In this document: piece after piece, positions 61,601 to 64,000 of the stretch
Position numbering within the stretch: the first letter of the stretch is position 1
Layout of the letters: each line of letters begins with the position of its first letter
From: Roseomonas xinghualingensis
GTDB taxonomy: Bacteria; Pseudomonadota; Alphaproteobacteria; Acetobacterales; Acetobacteraceae
NCBI RefSeq assembly: GCF_025791835.1
Contig: NZ_JAOXLP010000011.1
Location: 81,060 to 145,059 of the forward strand
DNA: 64,000 nt
Reading direction: 5' to 3'
Translations under genes and position numbers: made by a program
The notes under the pieces: generated by a model
Seen by the model: the letters and a program-made list of their open reading frames with translations, nothing else
Database searches by the model: none
Told to the model about the DNA's origin: nothing

Positions 61601-64000
61601 TCCAGCGTGGGTGGCGCGGTGAACGGTACTGTTGCCTATAATGCCGGTACGCAAACAGTGACGTTCACGCCTCAGGCCGGATACACAGGGCCTGCAAGTT
61701 TCACCTACACCGTGACAGACGGCCGCACCGGGACCAGCTCGGCGTCGGTCTCAGTTGAGGTTGATCCGGCTCTCACCACCCTCGGCCTGTTCAACCCTGG
61801 TGATGCTCCGTCTGTCGTTTCGACGAATGATTCCGGGGCGGTTGAACTCGGGGTCAGGTTCCAATCCAATGTTGCCGGCAGCATTACGGGAATCCGCTTT
61901 TACAAGGGTCCATCCAATACCGGGACGCATATCGGCAACCTTTGGGATGCAGCGGGCAGGTCGCTGGCCACGGCAACTTTTACCGCGGAGAGCGCAAGTG
62001 GCTGGCAGCAGGTAAACTTCGCGGTCCCGGTGGCGATCACCGCCGGCACTACCTATGTCGCCTCCTACCACACAACCAGTGGTTACTATTCATCTACCCC
62101 TGGATACTTCAGTACGGCACATTCCAATGGTCCCTTGACCGCTCCTGCGGACGGCACTGGCGGCGGCAACGGGGTGTACGCTTATGGGGGCAGTAGCCAG
62201 TTTCCTGGCGACAGCTACAGTGCCACCAATTACTGGGTGGATGTGATGTTGCGGCCGAACGGCACGCAGTCCAACCAGCCACCGGTGGCGGTGGCGGATA
62301 GCGGCTTCAGCACGGCGCGTGACACGGTGCTGCAGATCGCGGCCTCGGCGCTGTTGGGCAATGACAGCGATCCGAATGGTGACACCCTGTCCATCACAGG
62401 GGTGAGTGGCGCGACCAACGGCACGGTGGCCTACAACAGCACCACCCAAACCATCAGCTTCACCCCCACTGCCGGCTACACCGGCCCTGGCAGCTTCAGC
62501 TACACCGTCTCCGATGGCCGCGGTGGCACCGCTACCGCCGGCGTCTCGCTCACCGTTGCGCCGGCCACGAACCAGCCACCGGTGGCGGTGGCGGATAGCG
62601 GCTTCAGCACGGCGCGTGACATGGCGCTGCAGATCGCGGCCTCGGCGCTGCTGGGCAATGACAGCGATCCGAATGGTGACACCCTGTCCATCACAGGGGT
62701 GAGTGGCGCGACCAACGGCACGGTGGCCTACAACAGCACCACCCAAACCATCAGCTTCACCCCCACTGCCGGCTACACCGGCCCTGGCAGCTTCAGCTAC
62801 ACCGTCTCCGATGGCCGCGGTGGCACCGCTACCGCCGGCGTCTCCCTTATCGTCACGTCACCTTCCAATACGGCAAGCCTGTTCGGCCCTGGCGACACGC
62901 CGGACATACTGGCCGATGATGAGCGCCAGGCGGTGGAGCTAGGCGTCAAGTTCACTGCCTCGACCAACGGCACGATCAATGGCATCCGCTTCTACAAGGG
63001 AGCGGCGAACGCGAACACCGGCACGCATACGGGAAGCCTGTGGGACGCCACCGGCGTGCGGATGGCCACCGCCACCTTCACCAACGAAACCGCCACCGGC
63101 TGGCAGCAGGTGAACTTCGCAAACCCGGTGGCGGTCACCGCCGGCACCACCTATGTCGCCTCCTACCACACCAGCACCGGTGGCTACGCGGCCAGCCCCG
63201 ACTACTTCAGCACGGCGCATGCCAGCGGCCCGCTCACCGCCCCGTCCAGCGCCACCAGCGGCGGCAATGGCGTCTTTGCCTATGGCAGCGGCGGCATCGC
63301 CCCCAACAGCACCTTTGGCAGCACTAACTACTGGGTCGATGTGGTGTTCACCCCCGCTGCCCAGCAGTCCAACCAGCCACCGGTGGCGGTGGCGGATAGC
63401 GGCTTCAGCACGGCGCGTGACACGGCGCTGCATATCGCGGCCTCGGCGCTGCTGGGCAATGACAGCGATCCGAATGGTGACGCCCTGTCAATCGCCGGGG
63501 TGGGTGGCGCGTCCAATGGCACGGTGGCCTACAACAGCACCACTCGGGCCATCAGCTTCACCCCCACTGCCGGCTACACCGGCCCTGGCAGCTTCAGCTA
63601 CACCGTCTCCGATGGCCGTGGCGGCACCGCTGCCGCCGGCGTCTCCCTTACCGTCACGTCACCTTCCAATACGGCAAGCCTGTTCGGCCCTGGCGACACG
63701 CCGGGCATATTGGTCGATGCAGACCGCCAGGCGGTGGAGCTAGGCGTCAAGTTCACTGCCTCGACCGACGGCACGATCAATGGCATCCGCTTCTACAAGG
63801 GAGCGGCGAACGCGAACACCGGCACGCATACGGGAAGCCTGTGGGACGCCACCGGCGTGCGGATGGCCACCGCCACCTTCACCAACGAAACCGCCACCGG
63901 CTGGCAGCAGGTGAACTTCGCAAACCCGGTGGCGGTCACCGCCGGCACCACCTATGTCGCCTCCTACCACACCAGCACCGGTGGCTACGCGGCCAGCCCC
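58637..64000 (+). CDS. Giant repeat protein, probable type I secretion substrate, 3' end outside window
   Basis: At least 1788 residues, open to the window end with no stop. Residues 1-160 are Ala/Thr/Pro-rich. About 162-655 resemble the N,N-dimethylformamidase large-subunit-like (DUF6605) region (EGFATDISFNVGETVTF, IYRLGYYGGMGARKV, YEWDISPDNGFRPDG). An Ig-like segment (about 665-755) follows. Then DUF4082 modules (starting near 770, 1048, 1409, 1676; core GIRFYKG and TYVASYHT) alternate with Big_9/cadherin-like modules (948, 1213, 1312, 1579; core LLGNDSDPNGD and GYTGPGSFSYTVSDG). There is no Sec signal, consistent with type I export by the two genes directly upstream. Three Cys at 789, 790 and 793 are odd for such a protein. 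It is probably a surface adhesin or matrix protein; enzymatic activity of the N-terminal region is unproven. Confidence 0.85.
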   Translation, partial: MATAKLMSWKAAAFEPFEEQDTPARLGSTKSTGGSLYPATGATILTTPRWMAATSLAPSEAIVVSQPLSSRAWSPGSSNVFAANSDPALSVTAPIGAGAIKSDSGALSSEAVGLNAAAATPKAITLAPAPTATPETMTFSPDVDATVGGAAAPKILAAATAVPNKIVLENQKQGNPESEWELRNGPSSSIEGFATDISFNVGETVTFKINTTSSNYRIDIYRLGYYGGMGARKVGTINHQAASAINQPDPLRDASTGLVDAGNWQVTDSWTMPSDMVSGIYIAKLVRQDGTTGENHIPFIVRDDASTSDIVFQTADTTWHAYNGWGGANLYGGNGPGGDTAPGRAYKVSYNRPIITREGGGTYAGPQDFIFGAEYSALRWMEMNGYDVSYISGVDADRYGELLLNHKIYTSVGHDEYWSGDQRANVEAARDAGVHLAFLSGNEVYWKTRWEDSIDSSGTDYRTLVSYKETRAGGKIDPSTEWTGTWRDLSADPAGGARPENELTGTMFQVDSYRSDAIKIPYGMTKLRFWRDTDVADTLPGNSATLVKNVLGYEWDISPDNGFRPDGLIKLSNTTLDVDTILVDYGTTVAPGTATHNLTLYRAPSGALIFGAGTVYWSWGLDANHDLEPTPTDPSIQQAMVNLFADMGVQPQTLQASLNLATASTDLIAPTSVIGTLGGTSVAEGQRIVISGSASDAGGQVAAVEISTDGGATWWATEGTPANWTYTWRAPQTGTYTVLSRAVDDSLNMETPATGMSMTVTPADQVSLFQGNEGPSPFHAAALTPATACCNVCLVHVFGPTQLGVKIESSRSGTISGLRFYKNVENTGPHVGSLWTASGQLLARASFTNETASGWQQVNFATPVTIAADTTYVASYHTTTGVYLSSPAAYFAIDHKSGPLTALASNWENGPNGLIAYGDVNTFPTGVPQGATNYWVDVVFNPATTVGNQAPVARNDSGLGTAPGVPLHIAATTLLANDSDPNNDPLAISSVGGAVNGTVAYNAGTQTVTFTPQAGYTGPASFTYTVTDGRTGTSSASVSVEVDPALTTLGLFNPGDAPSVVSTNDSGAVELGVRFQSNVAGSITGIRFYKGPSNTGTHIGNLWDAAGRSLATATFTAESASGWQQVNFAVPVAITAGTTYVASYHTTSGYYSSTPGYFSTAHSNGPLTAPADGTGGGNGVYAYGGSSQFPGDSYSATNYWVDVMLRPNGTQSNQPPVAVADSGFSTARDTVLQIAASALLGNDSDPNGDTLSITGVSGATNGTVAYNSTTQTISFTPTAGYTGPGSFSYTVSDGRGGTATAGVSLTVAPATNQPPVAVADSGFSTARDMALQIAASALLGNDSDPNGDTLSITGVSGATNGTVAYNSTTQTISFTPTAGYTGPGSFSYTVSDGRGGTATAGVSLIVTSPSNTASLFGPGDTPDILADDERQAVELGVKFTASTNGTINGIRFYKGAANANTGTHTGSLWDATGVRMATATFTNETATGWQQVNFANPVAVTAGTTYVASYHTSTGGYAASPDYFSTAHASGPLTAPSSATSGGNGVFAYGSGGIAPNSTFGSTNYWVDVVFTPAAQQSNQPPVAVADSGFSTARDTALHIAASALLGNDSDPNGDALSIAGVGGASNGTVAYNSTTRAISFTPTAGYTGPGSFSYTVSDGRGGTAAAGVSLTVTSPSNTASLFGPGDTPGILVDADRQAVELGVKFTASTDGTINGIRFYKGAANANTGTHTGSLWDATGVRMATATFTNETATGWQQVNFANPVAVTAGTTYVASYHTSTGGYAASP
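62273..62866 (+). repeat. Two 297-bp tandem copies encoding Big_9-like modules
   Basis: The stretch starting AACCAGCCACCGGTGGCGGT occurs at 62273 and again at 62570, 297 bp (99 codons) later, with only a few substitutions across each unit. The copies encode near-identical Big_9/cadherin-like modules. Such nucleotide identity indicates recent duplication or gene conversion. Confidence 0.85.
62570..64000 (+). repeat. 801-bp higher-order tandem repeat (Big_9 plus DUF4082), second copy truncated by the window
   Basis: The unit from 62570 (one Big_9 and one DUF4082 module, 267 codons) recurs from 63371 with very few changes; fixed landmarks (for example 62855 and 63656) are exactly 801 bp apart. 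The second unit is cut at the window end, so more copies may follow. The differences include codon changes in the DUF4082 ligand-facing loops (DILADDERQ versus GILVDADRQ). Confidence 0.88.

Noticed and set aside
62273..64000. Regular repeats as a CRISPR array
   Set aside because: The units are 297 and 801 bp, in frame, and encode protein modules; there are no short repeats with unique spacers anywhere in the window.

Overview
The window looks like a chromosomal segment of a high-GC alphaproteobacterium, most likely an Acetobacteraceae/Roseomonas-type Rhodospirillales. Supports are the ileS-lspA-DUF3035 lipoprotein-M16-M16 gene order, an orphan Bug-type receptor, and many GTG/TTG starts with 1-4 bp gene overlaps. 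It reads as three zones: metabolic/transport genes (1-26000), a large exopolysaccharide locus of the XrtA/EpsH-associated type (26000-52100), and an accessory end with an insertion sequence, a metallochaperone and a type I secretion unit with a giant repeat protein (52100-64000).

Zone 1 begins with the 3' end of rsmA. A tightly overlapped minus-strand operon follows: DeoR regulator, HAD phosphatase, PhnD, PhnC, PhnE, PhnE, GlpD and perhaps a small exported protein. A second PhnD-like receptor is divergent from it. The architecture suggests uptake of a phosphonate or phospho-ester whose product enters glycerol-3-phosphate metabolism. Next come an SDR without its catalytic Tyr, a nucleotidyltransferase, a chalcone-isomerase-like protein, a 3-hydroxyisobutyryl-CoA hydrolase, and a polyamine-type ABC importer whose ATPase has lost nearly all canonical motifs except Walker A. 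The zone ends with an exported superoxide dismutase, a crotonase homologue lacking both catalytic Glu residues, a Bug receptor, the M16 pair, a lipoprotein, lspA, ileS and a DUF3297 protein.

Zone 2 has a minus-strand arm (acetyltransferase, flippase, TIGR03087-like glycosyltransferase, FemAB-like protein, polysaccharide deacetylase, AAA ATPase, outer-membrane barrel, CpsD-like ATPase, Wzz, Wza). It has a divergent plus-strand arm (EpsB-type priming transferase, glycosyltransferases, epimerase, asparagine-synthase-like amidotransferase, YdcF, a Gfo/Idh/MocA-epimerase fusion, lytic transglycosylase). Together these can prime, assemble, modify, flip, polymerise and export a polysaccharide. No exosortase or PEP-CTERM substrate was seen, and about 700 bp directly after epsB holds no recognisable gene. 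The far end carries an AT-richer GT-C glycosyltransferase that looks acquired.

Zone 3 contains an IS5/IS427-like element with visible inverted repeats and a twice-frameshifted transposase, a COG0523/CobW-type zinc GTPase, and a type I secretion ATPase plus HlyD adaptor. Directly downstream is a protein of at least 1788 residues running off the window. It has an N,N-dimethylformamidase-large-subunit-like region followed by alternating DUF4082 and cadherin-like/Big_9 modules, with an almost identical 801-bp tandem DNA repeat. It is the likely secreted substrate. Functional calls are from reading motifs by eye; no database search was run.
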